This document shows positions 13,288-22,146 of a stretch of 64,000 nt of DNA, piece after piece. Where the stretch lies: the NCBI GenBank assembly GCA_907163375.1, contig CAJQUW010001629.1:168783-232782 (forward strand), given 5' to 3'. Both the position numbers and the translations under genes were made by a program. The stretch comes from Prostheceraeus crozeri. Taxonomy: Eukaryota > Platyhelminthes > Polycladida > Euryleptidae. The notes under the pieces were generated by a model. The model was given only the letters and a program-made list of their open reading frames with translations, was not told the DNA's origin and searched no databases. Every line of letters starts with the position of its first letter. Position 1 is the first letter of the stretch.

Positions 13288-15590
13288 GTTTCTGAGGCAG
13301 CAGAAGCCTGAGAATCTGGCGGCTATCTTTAATTATTTCTTGTGGAGGAGATGGCTGCCGGAGGAGTTGAAGGAGTGGAGATCGGTGTTAATTCCAAAAC
13401 CGACCTCTCCTAGTAGTGATCCGAGTGACTACAGACCAATTACCATCACCTGTGCACTGAATCGGTTGTATGCACGGATATTGAACAAGCGGCTGAGTAG
13501 TAGCGTGGTCCTGAACCAACGGCAGAAGGCTTTCATGCCAGTAGACGGCTCTCCACGCTCATAAAAGAAGGCCGCGAAATACGAAAGGGTTTACACATGG
13601 CTTTCTTAGATATTGCCAAAGCGTTCGACACTGTCCCCCATGCGGTGATCATGGCGGGGCTACGTCGGATGAAGATAAGCCGTCGTTCGCGCGAAGTTAT
13701 AGCGTCTCTGTATGAAGGCGCCAGTACGAAGTTCGAGATGGAACAGGCCATCTCAGGCAAGATAGAGATTAAGTCTGGTGTGAAGCAAGGCTGTCCGCTC
13801 AGTCCAACACTGTTTAATACAGTCATGGATGAGCTGGTATGTGAACTGGAAGCCAGAGGTTCAGGTTTAACATCGGCGAGAACGTAAAGGTGTCGGTCTT
13901 CGCGTTCGCGGATGACCTGGTAATTGTGGCTCCGACGAAAGAGGGGCTACAGAAAAGTCTCACCGTAACGGGAACATTTTTCAACGAAAGAGGAATGATA
14001 GTGAACGGGTCCAAGTCTAAGAGCTTGACCTTAGTTCCAGCGAAAAGAGTGAAAAGCATGAAGGTGAAGGAGGATTGCTGCCACAGAGTGCAGGATGAAT
14101 TTATCCCTGCCCTGAAGATGGGTGAATCCATCCGCTACCTAGGGATCAAGTTCAAGGAGAAGGGTTTGATAACAGAGTATGGTCCCATGCTGAGGAGGTG
14201 GACACGCAACCTACTTAACTATCAGTTGAAGCCGGAGGTCAGGCTACAAATATTAAAAGAGCAGGTAATTTCGAAGCTTGTTTATTTGTTAAGACCCGGA
14301 ATGCCTAACAGAAGAAAGTTGGAAGAGCTTGACCGGCAGATCCGTGGTTTCGAAAAGCGGGTCCTACACCTGCCTCCGGGAACCCCGAACGCTTACCTGT
14401 ATATGAGCAGGAAGCAAGGCGGCATAGGCCTTTTAAGGCTGAGACACTTGATCCCGAAAGCTATTGTGACGTCGTTCGCAAAGTTGGCGGTGGTGGAGGA
14501 TCCAGTGGTAGCGAGACTCCGGATCCTTAACCATAAGGCAGAAGCCCGCTGCCTGAGTATGGGGATTTGTGAAGGGGACTACGGCGACCAGTTTCTCCGG
14601 TCTGAGTGGGGCAAAGACTCCGAGGGAATGGTCAGGAGTAATAAGATGTCGTGGGAGTCCGACGGAACGTTGAAAGGGCATCAACAAGTGCAGGTGAGCC
14701 AACTTCTATCAGGTAACCTGCCCACCAGGCTGGCGTTGAATAGAGGAAGGCCTACTCCGCCAGCTGAGCTGAAGTGCAGGAGATGTGGCACGGCGACGGA
14801 AAGCGCCAAACATGTGCTATCCTCCTGCCCGTGTGTGAAGCAGGCGATTACTAAAAGGCATAATACAGTGAGAGAAAGGTTGGCTCACCTACTGCGGCGC
14901 GATGACAGTGAGGTCTATGAAGAGTTCACTCTCTACGGGAGGAGTGAAATGTACCGACCGGACATCGTGGTCAATGAGAAGGGGCACATAAAAGTGGTCG
15001 AGCTGACGGTGGCCTACGGTGATAGTACGAGGTACCTTGAGCAGAGGTTTAAAGAAAAGAAGAAGTACTGTCGCTCGGGTTGCCAGGAAGCTCTACGACG
15101 AAGATTTCCGCAGGCCTCAAATGTGGAAGTGCTACCCGTAGTGGTGGGCTGTAAAGGTGAAGTGACCGAGCCTACGCTGGCTAGTTTGACCGTATGGTCG
15201 AAGTTTCAGCGAGGTTAAGAACGTGCATTGAGAGGAAGAAAGGGCGTCGCAGGAGAGGTTCGTTTTTTTCCAGTTGTCAGTTGTTAAAGACTGTCGTGAA
15301 CACTGTATTGGAGGTGTCCGATTGATATCCATATTTTGAGCGTGAGAACACAATCGTTTGTAGACGACTTAGCTTTCGGTCGAGGTGTCGTACCTAGCAG
15401 AGCAGCTTTCATACTGCGATCTATTGAGACTCAACCTTTTGACGGGGAGATTTGACCGCTTTGACGGCCATTCTTCTTGCGTCTTTTCATTTTAAACATA
15501 CTGTTCGGGAAGGCCGACGCTCTCAGAGTGTTGGCCAATTTTTTGTCGGAGAAATTTAAAGTTCTCTTACTGTGATTTGAACATGAAATT
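13288..15590 (+). mobile_element. R2-superclade LINE, 5'-truncated, degenerate (RT plus restriction-like endonuclease)
   Basis: Three consecutive frames (13288-13564, 13597-13887, 13890-15218) carry, in order, the RT motif DYRPITITCALNRLY, the palm DIAKAFDTV, the GVKQGCPLSP box, FAFADDLVIVAP, then a CCHC zinc knuckle (CRRCG...HVLSSC, about 14775-14830) and a restriction-like endonuclease core RPDIVV...VVELTVAYGD (about 14957-15015). That order is diagnostic of single-ORF LINEs with a C-terminal endonuclease (R2, R4, NeSL and kin). N-terminal zinc fingers and the Myb domain are missing, so the copy is 5'-truncated. Frame changes at about 13545-13597 and 13865-13890 make it dead. The 3' UTR contains a strong hairpin (arms about 15512-15536). 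Neither flank is recognisable rRNA gene. Confidence 0.85.
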
Positions 15591-15626
15591 TTTGGCTATG
15601 TCAAATTAAGATGATGTGTTTTCATG

Positions 15627-16171
15627 TTTGCTACTTTGATATGGTTTAATAGTAGAATTCATCATTATCTTAATTTGACAGAGTAATGTATTTATCTTCT
15701 CTCTCACATGAATTGTCAGAAGTTGTAAATATAGAGAGAATGGGTATAAGTCGTTCTGAAAAACGGGGAGTGGCTTGAGAATTATGAATATGGTGAATTC
15801 ATGCAATGGTGTGTATGCCACTGTAATGTAGACTTGGCCAGCGTCACGAATTAGATGAGAGAAATTTTGTTCAAGTTTGGCAATGTCTGAATATGTGAAG
15901 AACTTGTAATGTCATGTGAAAGCCCATCTGTGAATCGAACTTGTGAAACTGTTGTGATATTGTATATGAATAAAACGTGAAGCCCATGACTTGTTCTTGT
16001 GACATAGTAACCTCATACAAGATAGGAGGCGGATCGGTAAGGCAGGGGAAGTGAAAACCAATGTTGACTGAAAATATGACAGAGGTAAAAGAATATGCAA
16101 TCTGTAAGGATTGAATATGCAATTCACCTAGGGTTAGGGTTAGAGAACGGGCAACTTTAGAGCAACGAGGG
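15627..16171. repeat. Interspersed repeat, copy 1 (related to 37223-37669)
   Basis: From tttgctactttgatatgg to actttagagcaacgagg this stretch matches 37223-37669 at high identity with small gaps; copy 1 has about 85 extra bases near 16030-16115. Both copies sit just downstream of an R2-superclade element. Near the right end copy 1 has cctagggttagggttaga, one TTAGGG hexamer more than copy 2. No coding potential is evident and the class of repeat is unknown. Confidence 0.85.
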
Positions 16172-16432
16172 CTCCGGATCTGCGTAGAGGGTGAAGAGAG
16201 GATTCAGAAAAGTATAGGTTTGTCATATGTTTCATTTGGGATGACTGCTGTAGCTGGACTTGAAGGTCCACATGCATGACTTGTATATTATAGTGTAGAG
16301 GCCTATCTGTCGTGGCTGTGGTACAGCGGATGTGTCAGGTGGGTGTGTATAACTGATAGTCGATATTAATATGACCCAGGAACCATGCTAGGACTGTCTG
16401 ATAAATTATTGGTGCACCAGAAGTTGGTCCGA

Positions 16433-16518
16433 GAAAGTGTTTATGTTCCGGGGGAAGTATGGTTACAAAGCTGATATAGGCTTTGCAGCCATACTTACCC
16501 CGGAACATAAACACTTTC
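16433..16518. repeat. 39-bp inverted repeat made from an 18S rRNA gene scrap
   Basis: Arms 16433-16471 and 16480-16518 are reverse complements with three mismatches and an 8-base spacer. The left arm from about 16439 to 16474 matches the 18S stretch tttatgttccgggggaagta...caaagctga, also present at about 17557-17589. Both arms start with gaaagtg where the 18S scrap has caaagtc, so they come from one inverted duplication. The insertion point used by neighbouring elements falls at the centre of the palindrome. Confidence 0.8.
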
Positions 16519-16639
16519 AAGAGGAGGCAGAGTGAGTTGTTAGTGATTGAATACTGTCCTAATATGATGGAATGGAGTAGGTAAGAGGTCCTGAACACGC
16601 CCCTAACTTTTGGTGACGATAGGGCAATTTTGGCGAAAT

Positions 16640-16815
16640 TACATGTATTTGTGTACATGTACAGCCACATGTACATGTAGCGATGTACGAGTTGTGCGAG
16701 TTGGCATGTCGCGACAGCACGATAGAAGTGAGGAAGCAGTTGTAGGAGGAAGATAAGGATTTACATGTACATGTATGGAAGTACATGTACATGTGGCAGT
16801 GGACACTCGGTGGAG
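16640..16815. repeat. Cluster of tacatgta palindromes
   Basis: The 8-base palindrome tacatgta and its one-base variants occur about eight times (for example gtacatgtacagccacatg and agtacatgtacatgtggcag). Similar words occur at 31316-31415 and 49920-49970, so this looks like a locally expanded low-complexity word. Apart from the features listed separately, 16172-17080 shows no gene. Confidence 0.5.
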
Positions 16816-17080
16816 ACATGTACGAGGAGGGGGACATGCAAGGAGGAACATGTCAAAGTTTGAAGACAATAGGACACGAGGAACCTACTCAAGGAGGAGA
16901 GAAGCAGGTGCAGCAGAAGTCTAAGTGTAAGTGAGAAACGACTCTCATTTGACACCGTAATTGTAGAGACACGACTCAACCGAGTTGAGCTCCTATACTC
17001 ATGAGTGGCTGTCTTCTCTCTGGCGCTCTGGCTTGCTCACAGCAGTATATTGTGTGCAGTCGACGTCCTATGCTGTATAT

Positions 17081-17589
17081 GCTGTAGTTGGATCTGAGGA
17101 GTAGAGCCAGTGGTTGGTCACACGACCATACTGCTGGCTCGGCCTACATAGTCGGTGATTGTTTTGGTGCTCTTAATTGAGTGCCTTAATTGCCCGGCCA
17201 CGTTTACTTTGAAAAAATTGGAGTGCTCAAATCAGGCCCACTGCCTGAACAGATATGCATGGAATAATGGAAAAGGAGTTCCGTTCTATTTTGTTGGTTT
17301 TCGGAACATGAAGTAATGATTAAGAGGGAAGGACGGGGGCATTCGTATTGCGGTGGGAGAGGTGATATTCTTAGATCATCGCAAGACGGCCAACAGCGAA
17401 AGCATTTGCCAAGAATGTTTCCATTAATCAAGAACGAAAGTCAGAGGTTCGAAGACGATCAGATACCGTCCTAGTTCTGACCATAAACGATGCCAACCGG
17501 TAATCCGTTGCGATTGCAAGTTCGATCCAACGGGCAGCCGCCGGGAAACCAAAGTCTTTATGTTCCGGGGGAAGTATGGTTGCAAAGCT
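17081..17589 (+). rRNA. 18S rRNA gene fragment (pseudogene), internal part, 3' end cut at an insertion site
   Basis: Recognised from conserved 18S words in the right order: tagttggatctga, tttactttgaaaaaatt, gcatggaataatgg, tctattttgttggttttcgg, gcattcgtattgcgg, agcatttgccaagaatgt, agtcagaggttcgaagac, tctgaccataaacgatgcc, ttccgggggaagtatggttg. It covers about 510 bp in the middle of 18S. It is diverged at normally conserved places (for example gtgatattcttagatc for the usual gtgaaattcttggatc) and both gene ends are absent, so it is a pseudogene fragment. It ends at gttgcaaagct, where normal 18S continues gaaacttaaaggaattg. Confidence 0.9.
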
Positions 17590-18960
17590 TGGTTGGATTG
17601 TGGTTTCCTCCGAGTTTCTTAGTTGAAGCTCAGGTCCAACTGGTACGAGTCCTTGATTGCGATAATCTCCGAGATAATATTTTTCACAGAAATTTATTTT
17701 TCAACGATTCGAAAATCGAACCTATATGCTATGATACCGAATGGCGCCAGTATTTCCAGTAAGCCGGACTATGCGGCTAAATTTCTGGAAAATTGTAAAA
17801 TTCTGGAAGATTGTAAAAAGTTGCCTAAATTGTTTTGTATTCCGAAGTTTCATAAGTCACCATATAAGTTTAGATTTATTGCTGGAGCGCGCAAGTGTAC
17901 GAGTACACAATTGTCAGTTGTTCTTAATAAGGGTCTTTCCTTAATAAGAGACTTTTTTAAACTTTATTGTGAAGCAATACAGAAGAATAGTGGCTTCCGA
18001 TGTTTTTGGAGCATTAAGTCTACTGAAGAATTTTTGAACGTTGCAAATAATAAAAATAATGTCTTTTCAATTCAAGTATTCGATTTTTCTACATTGTACA
18101 CTAACCTCAATCATGAAGACATATGTGCACATTTGTTAAGCTTGCTGGCGCTAGTTTTTAACTCCACGTCGAGAAAATTTCTTTCTGTTGGTTTTAATAA
18201 AACTTTTTTCGCTGGTAAAACGTACAAAGGTTATCACTGTTTTAGTTTGGAAATGTTGAAGTCCGCAATTAAGTTTGTTATTTCGGAAGTTTTCGTTGTT
18301 TTTGGTGGCTTGGCATTCAAGCAGGTTAGGGGCATTCCTATGGGGGGAAATTGCAGCCCTATGTTAGCTGATTTGTTTTTGTGCTACTGTGAATTCGTTT
18401 TTTATGAAATCGTTAGTGTCGAACAAGAAATTCGGATTAGCTAGATTGATGTCTTGCACCACACGTTACATCGATGATATATGTCTTTTCAATTATAAAC
18501 ATTTTGACACTTTGGTGACTAAGATTTATCCCGCGGATTTGAAGGCTGAGAGAAATGGGACGGATAAAACCTCAGTAGAATATCTCGATGTCAAGCTTAA
18601 TATTTGTAGTGATGGTTTACATACATCAGTTTTTCATAAGGTTGAGCAATTTTGTTTTGATGTTATTGTTTTCACTTTTCCCGACAGTCTTCTTCCTCTT
18701 CATATGGGTGCGAATGTCTTTGCCAGTCAAGTTCTTCGTTACCTAAGGATATGTTCTCATCTGCCGTATGCCATTGTTAAAGCTAAAAGCACGTTTAAAG
18801 TTTTTGTGAAACGCGGATATGAAGCCTGCAAGTTAATCAAATGTATGGAGAGACTGTTGAAAAAGCATTTTTTAGTTTTGTTTAAATTTGGTTTGCAGTC
18901 AGCCAGAGAATTTTGTATTTTGTGTGGCTTCATTTAAGAGTGTTATCATTGTTAAGTCAT
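17590..18960 (+). mobile_element. Penelope-like retroelement, reverse-transcriptase part, broken
   Basis: The coding stretch has the layout of Penelope-type reverse transcriptases: KFHKSPYKFRFIAG upstream, VFDFSTLYTNL (first palm Asp), FKQVRGIPMGGNCSPMLADL, RYIDDI (catalytic Asp pair) and VEYLDVKL. No GIY-YIG endonuclease was recognised. The element starts directly where the 18S fragment ends and is followed by a structured non-coding tail. It is not open in one frame and looks dead, with a few breaks. A related RT class cannot be fully excluded without a tree. Confidence 0.7.
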
Positions 18961-18967
18961 GTGTGGG

Positions 18968-19062
18968 GTCCGCCTTTTTGGCGGGGGTCCGCCAGCTAGG
19001 GTTTGAGCGTACAAAATGTTAAAGGACCCGAAACGCGACCTAGCTGGTCATTTTGCTGATGA
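18968..19062 (+). other. Structured region downstream of the Penelope-like RT
   Basis: Two nested complementary pairs are visible: ccagctagg (18992-19000) with cctagctgg (19039-19047), and gggtcc (about 18985-18990) with ggaccc (19024-19029). The words gaaac and ctgatga lie close by at 19030 and 19056. A folded RNA is likely; its role is unknown. Confidence 0.4.
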
Positions 19063-19191
19063 ACCCCTTCTATGTTTATTCTTTTCTGGTATGTCTTGTA
19101 TAAAGATTGTAAATATGTTTTATTGTTCGGTACGCCATGTAAGTATTATTTCTTTCTTTTATATTACCCGATGACCGGCGTGAACGCTTTC

Positions 19192-19213
19192 AACAGCCCT
19201 TTTCAGGGCTACA
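19192..19213 (+). promoter_or_regulatory. Stem-loop resembling the histone mRNA 3' end signal
   Basis: The sequence caacAGCCCTTTTCAGGGCTaca forms a 6-bp stem (19195-19200 with 19205-19210) closed by a UUUC tetraloop, with AAC before and ACA after. Replication-dependent histone mRNAs in animals end in a 6-bp stem, 4-nt U-rich loop, AAC upstream and ACC(A) downstream. No histone reading frame is seen upstream and no clear purine-rich downstream element follows, so it may be a stray copy or part of the retroelement tail. Confidence 0.35.
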
Positions 19214-19284
19214 CTTATTAAGCATATATTAACTTTTTATTGTATATTATTGTTCATTCGAAGTGCACTAACCTGACTTTTCCC

Positions 19285-20339
19285 ATAATTGTCAACGAAT
19301 TGGGGCATTGATTCTGAGTCTGTTGTGAGATCGTCTGCTCCCATGACTTTCGTGGGTAGTGGACAGTTCCTAAAGTGTCACGAGCTGGTTAGGTCTGTTC
19401 AACTGCTGTCGGGCAATCTACCAACGAGGATGGCCTTGCACCGTGGACATCACGTGTGGCAGGACATCGTTTGCAGAAGGTGTGATCGTGCGAAAGAAAC
19501 GGCTGCTCATGTTCTGAGTAGCTGCGACAAGCTGAGGAACGCTTATTCTCACCGGCACAATGAAGTATGTGCTACAATAAGTAGACTATTGGCTCAAGAA
19601 GAAGGCAGACAGGTATTCCGCGAAATGGAATACGTTAGCCGAGGTGAGCGATTCAGACCTGACTTGACCTTGATCTGTGGGAGGTCCGTTTCAGTGGTAG
19701 AGATTACGGTGCCCTACTGTTCAAGTCCACAGTATGCTCAGCTACGTGGCATTGAGAAGCTGTCTAAGTACAGCCGGCCTGCCTGTATGGAGGCCGTGAG
19801 GGCAAGATGGCCCGGGTACACCGTAGAGGTGATACCAATTGTTGTTGGAGCGAGGGGGAATATCGACCCCAGTACGAAAAGGCACCTAGGATCTCTGGGG
19901 ATCGGCCGCCACATGACAGTGGTTCAGAGTAGGGCAATAATCGGCTCACTCAAAGTGTTCGATGTCTTCCGAGCAGGTGATAAGATCTACTAGTTGACAC
20001 AGAGCGTCGTTCAATCTGAGCATTCATGCTGTTTTTTGAAGTCTCAATGAAGTGTAATTCCGGGTTCTAATGAAAGATAAGTCGTACACCAAATAGAGCG
20101 GCAGTTCGCAAGTCGATTGGGTTTTTTCGAATGATCATATGGCCAGCGCCCAATCGGCCACCAACGGTACGGCACCGAGCTAAGTGTACCAAGCGGGAGG
20201 ATAGCTCTTTTAGCTACGATGATAGTTGGGCTCTCGATGACGTCGTTCATCGCCTGTCCTGAGTCAGACGGCTGTGGGTTGCCTATTCGGTCGCCCATTC
20301 TTTCTACCGATCCTCTGCGATCTGGGTAACTTGACTGAA
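19285..20339 (+). mobile_element. R2-superclade LINE A, 3' fragment, inserted at an 18S site (R8-like position)
   Basis: The frame 19289-19993 gives the C-terminal part: a CCHC knuckle (CRRCDRAKETAAHVLSSC, about 19474-19527) and the endonuclease core RPDLTLICGRSVSVVEITV (about 19658-19714) followed by the conserved YTVEVIPIVVGARG block. RT and N-terminal domains are absent. The roughly 350-base 3' UTR ends at gggtaacttgactgaa and is followed directly by taaaggaattgacggaa, the 18S sequence just past the point where the 18S scrap at 17589 ends. R8 elements of Hydra are known to insert in 18S; this assignment rests on the flank, not on a tree. Confidence 0.7.
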
Positions 20340-20370
20340 TAAAGGAATTGACGGAAAGGCACCACAAGGC
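20340..20370 (+). rRNA. 18S rRNA gene scrap, 3' flank of element A
   Basis: taaaggaattgacggaaagg followed by caccacaagg matches the highly conserved 18S segment that normally reads ttaaaggaattgacggaagggcaccaccagg. Only about 30 bases are kept. Confidence 0.85.
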
Positions 20371-20398
20371 GGGGGAAGTATGGTTGCAAAGCTGAAAC
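20371..20398 (+). rRNA. 18S rRNA gene scrap, 5' flank of element B
   Basis: The 28 bases gggggaagtatggttg...gctgaaac are the 18S segment that normally lies immediately upstream of the scrap at 20340-20370. Here the two are joined in swapped order. It is followed by cccgggatgg, presumably the 5' end of the next element. Confidence 0.85.
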
Positions 20399-22146
20399 CC
20401 GGGATGGACCTTTTGTGGTCGTGTCTTGGGTGGGCTTTATTGTCTTTGTTGCAGTTACCAACTAGCAACGAACCATACTTGCGAGGATAGCTGGTTATCG
20501 GTTGGGTGAGCGCAACTTTGTCAAATTATGGCGAAAGATGGAGAGTGGCTCTTGAGTTATCGAGAGCCTGAGGTCGACCTAATGTTTGACTTCCATATAC
20601 ATTAGTTGACTTCCTTTGCAAAAACCTGTCGAAAGATGGTGGTGTCCTGGCCTAGGTCAGGACTAGAGGTTCTGCCTTGTCGGCGTTGGGTATCCTTCGG
20701 CTGACTTGTGTGGAGCTTCAAATCCGGAACTCCTTGGGTCTTTTGAAAAAGATCACCATATGCTTGTCAATATTTGAATGAGGTTGCGACCTCAATGATG
20801 GAAGTTTGACGTGCACAACATTATAAATCGCAATTCGGCGTTCGTCGTCTTGTGATGCACGATAAGATAGACACCATTGAGGTTCTACGCTGGTTCTTAT
20901 GTCTCCGGAAGGCTGGGAGAGCGCGCGTCACTTCCGTGGTGCATGAGTGTCCTTGAGGACGTTTGGCGTTCGCTACTTCCTGGTCTCGCTCCGGCGCACT
21001 GAATATGGACCTTTGGTCTTGGCGTTACGGACATTCGAACTAGTAAAAATTCTATGGGGCCACCCCCGGACTCTTTTCGGATAGTGGTCGGCGTGCTCGT
21101 TCTGGGTTTCTCAGGTTGGCGGAACGCTGACAAAATCTGTCTGATTAGGGATCCACCGCGCTACTAATCACGATCTGGTTAAGTGTAGGCGCAGCTGTGT
21201 TTGTACCGAGAGCATCTGCCATGTTCTAAACTGCTGCGAGCACATTAGGGCCCACCAGATCGGAAGGCACAACGGTGTGTGTCATAAAATTGCTGACGAA
21301 CTTAGGACTCTAGGCATGGCGGTAACGGAGGAGTTAGAGGTAGCGGTGGACCAGGAGCGATTCCGACCTGACATCATTGCCCAACGTAGGGACCGGTCAG
21401 AGTGTATGTGGTCGAAGTCACTACGCCTCTTGATTGCGATATAGGATATCTTCGGCAGCGCTATGACGAGAAGAAAGCTAAGTATAACACTCAGGAAATC
21501 AAGCGCGCCGTTACAACTAGGATTGACGCGTCCCCAACTTCAGAGGTACAGGTTGTTCCAATAGTTATAGGATCTCGCGGGGTGTTGCTTAAGGAGACGC
21601 TAACGTCACTCAGACTTCTTGGTCTTTCCAAGTTGTCGCACACTTTGCAGGCCCTCGTCATTAGGAAGTCACTGACGTTATTCAGGGACTTCCATGGTTC
21701 AAGAAGACAGCCAAGTTCTTCGTAACTGGCGTAGGAGACGAAGGGGTAGAGTTCGTTAGTTGTTTTGTTCTTAAGGTTCTGCCTTCAGTGGTTTACTTGA
21801 TGGCCGCGTGGTATGTGTGCTGAGTTCACTTGCGCTACGGGTCATCGGGGGGACTACTGTTTGCGGTGATAACTGGACGGTCGCGTGGTATGTGTGCTTA
21901 GTTCACTTGCGCTGCGGACTGCTTGGGGAAGCCGTGGGTGGACACGTAGGTAGAGTAGGATTAAGGATCTTATAGGCTTGGGTAAGGGGGTGCTTCTAAA
22001 CATGTTTTGCGGAAGGCTATGTGCGTGGATTAGGCCGGTATCGTCGAGGTGTGGTATACTCGCCTCATTACATTGGAAGCTGGTAGCGAGGTTAACAACA
22101 GCGCGTAACTAACTCTACATTTAAAAGTAAGCATATTTAAATAACT
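20399..22146 (+). mobile_element. R2-superclade LINE B, internally deleted, degenerate
   Basis: The left 770 bases have no recognisable protein and probably are 5' UTR. From about 21180 the CCHC knuckle (KCRRSC...CHVLNCC), RHNGVCHKI and RFRPDII are readable, then after one frame change at about 21400 VVEVTTPLDCDIGYLRQRYD and VQVVPIVIGSRG (to 21725): the restriction-like endonuclease of R2-type LINEs. RT is missing. The right border is uncertain; the 3' UTR probably ends near 22146 and no 18S follows it. Together with the 18S scrap at 20371-20398 this suggests the same 18S-site family as element A. Confidence 0.6.

Noticed and set aside
16125-16150. Telomere repeat
   Set aside because: Only two TTAGGG hexamers in copy 1 of the interspersed repeat and one in copy 2; too few to call telomeric sequence.
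17490-17762. 90-residue plus-strand frame across the 18S boundary
   Set aside because: Its first third is 18S rRNA sequence, so the apparent start is not a gene start.
18968-19062. Hammerhead ribozyme in the Penelope-like tail
   Set aside because: The words ctgatga, gaaac and ggtc are present and such ribozymes are known in Penelope-like elements, but their order and spacing do not allow the three hammerhead stems to form around one core.
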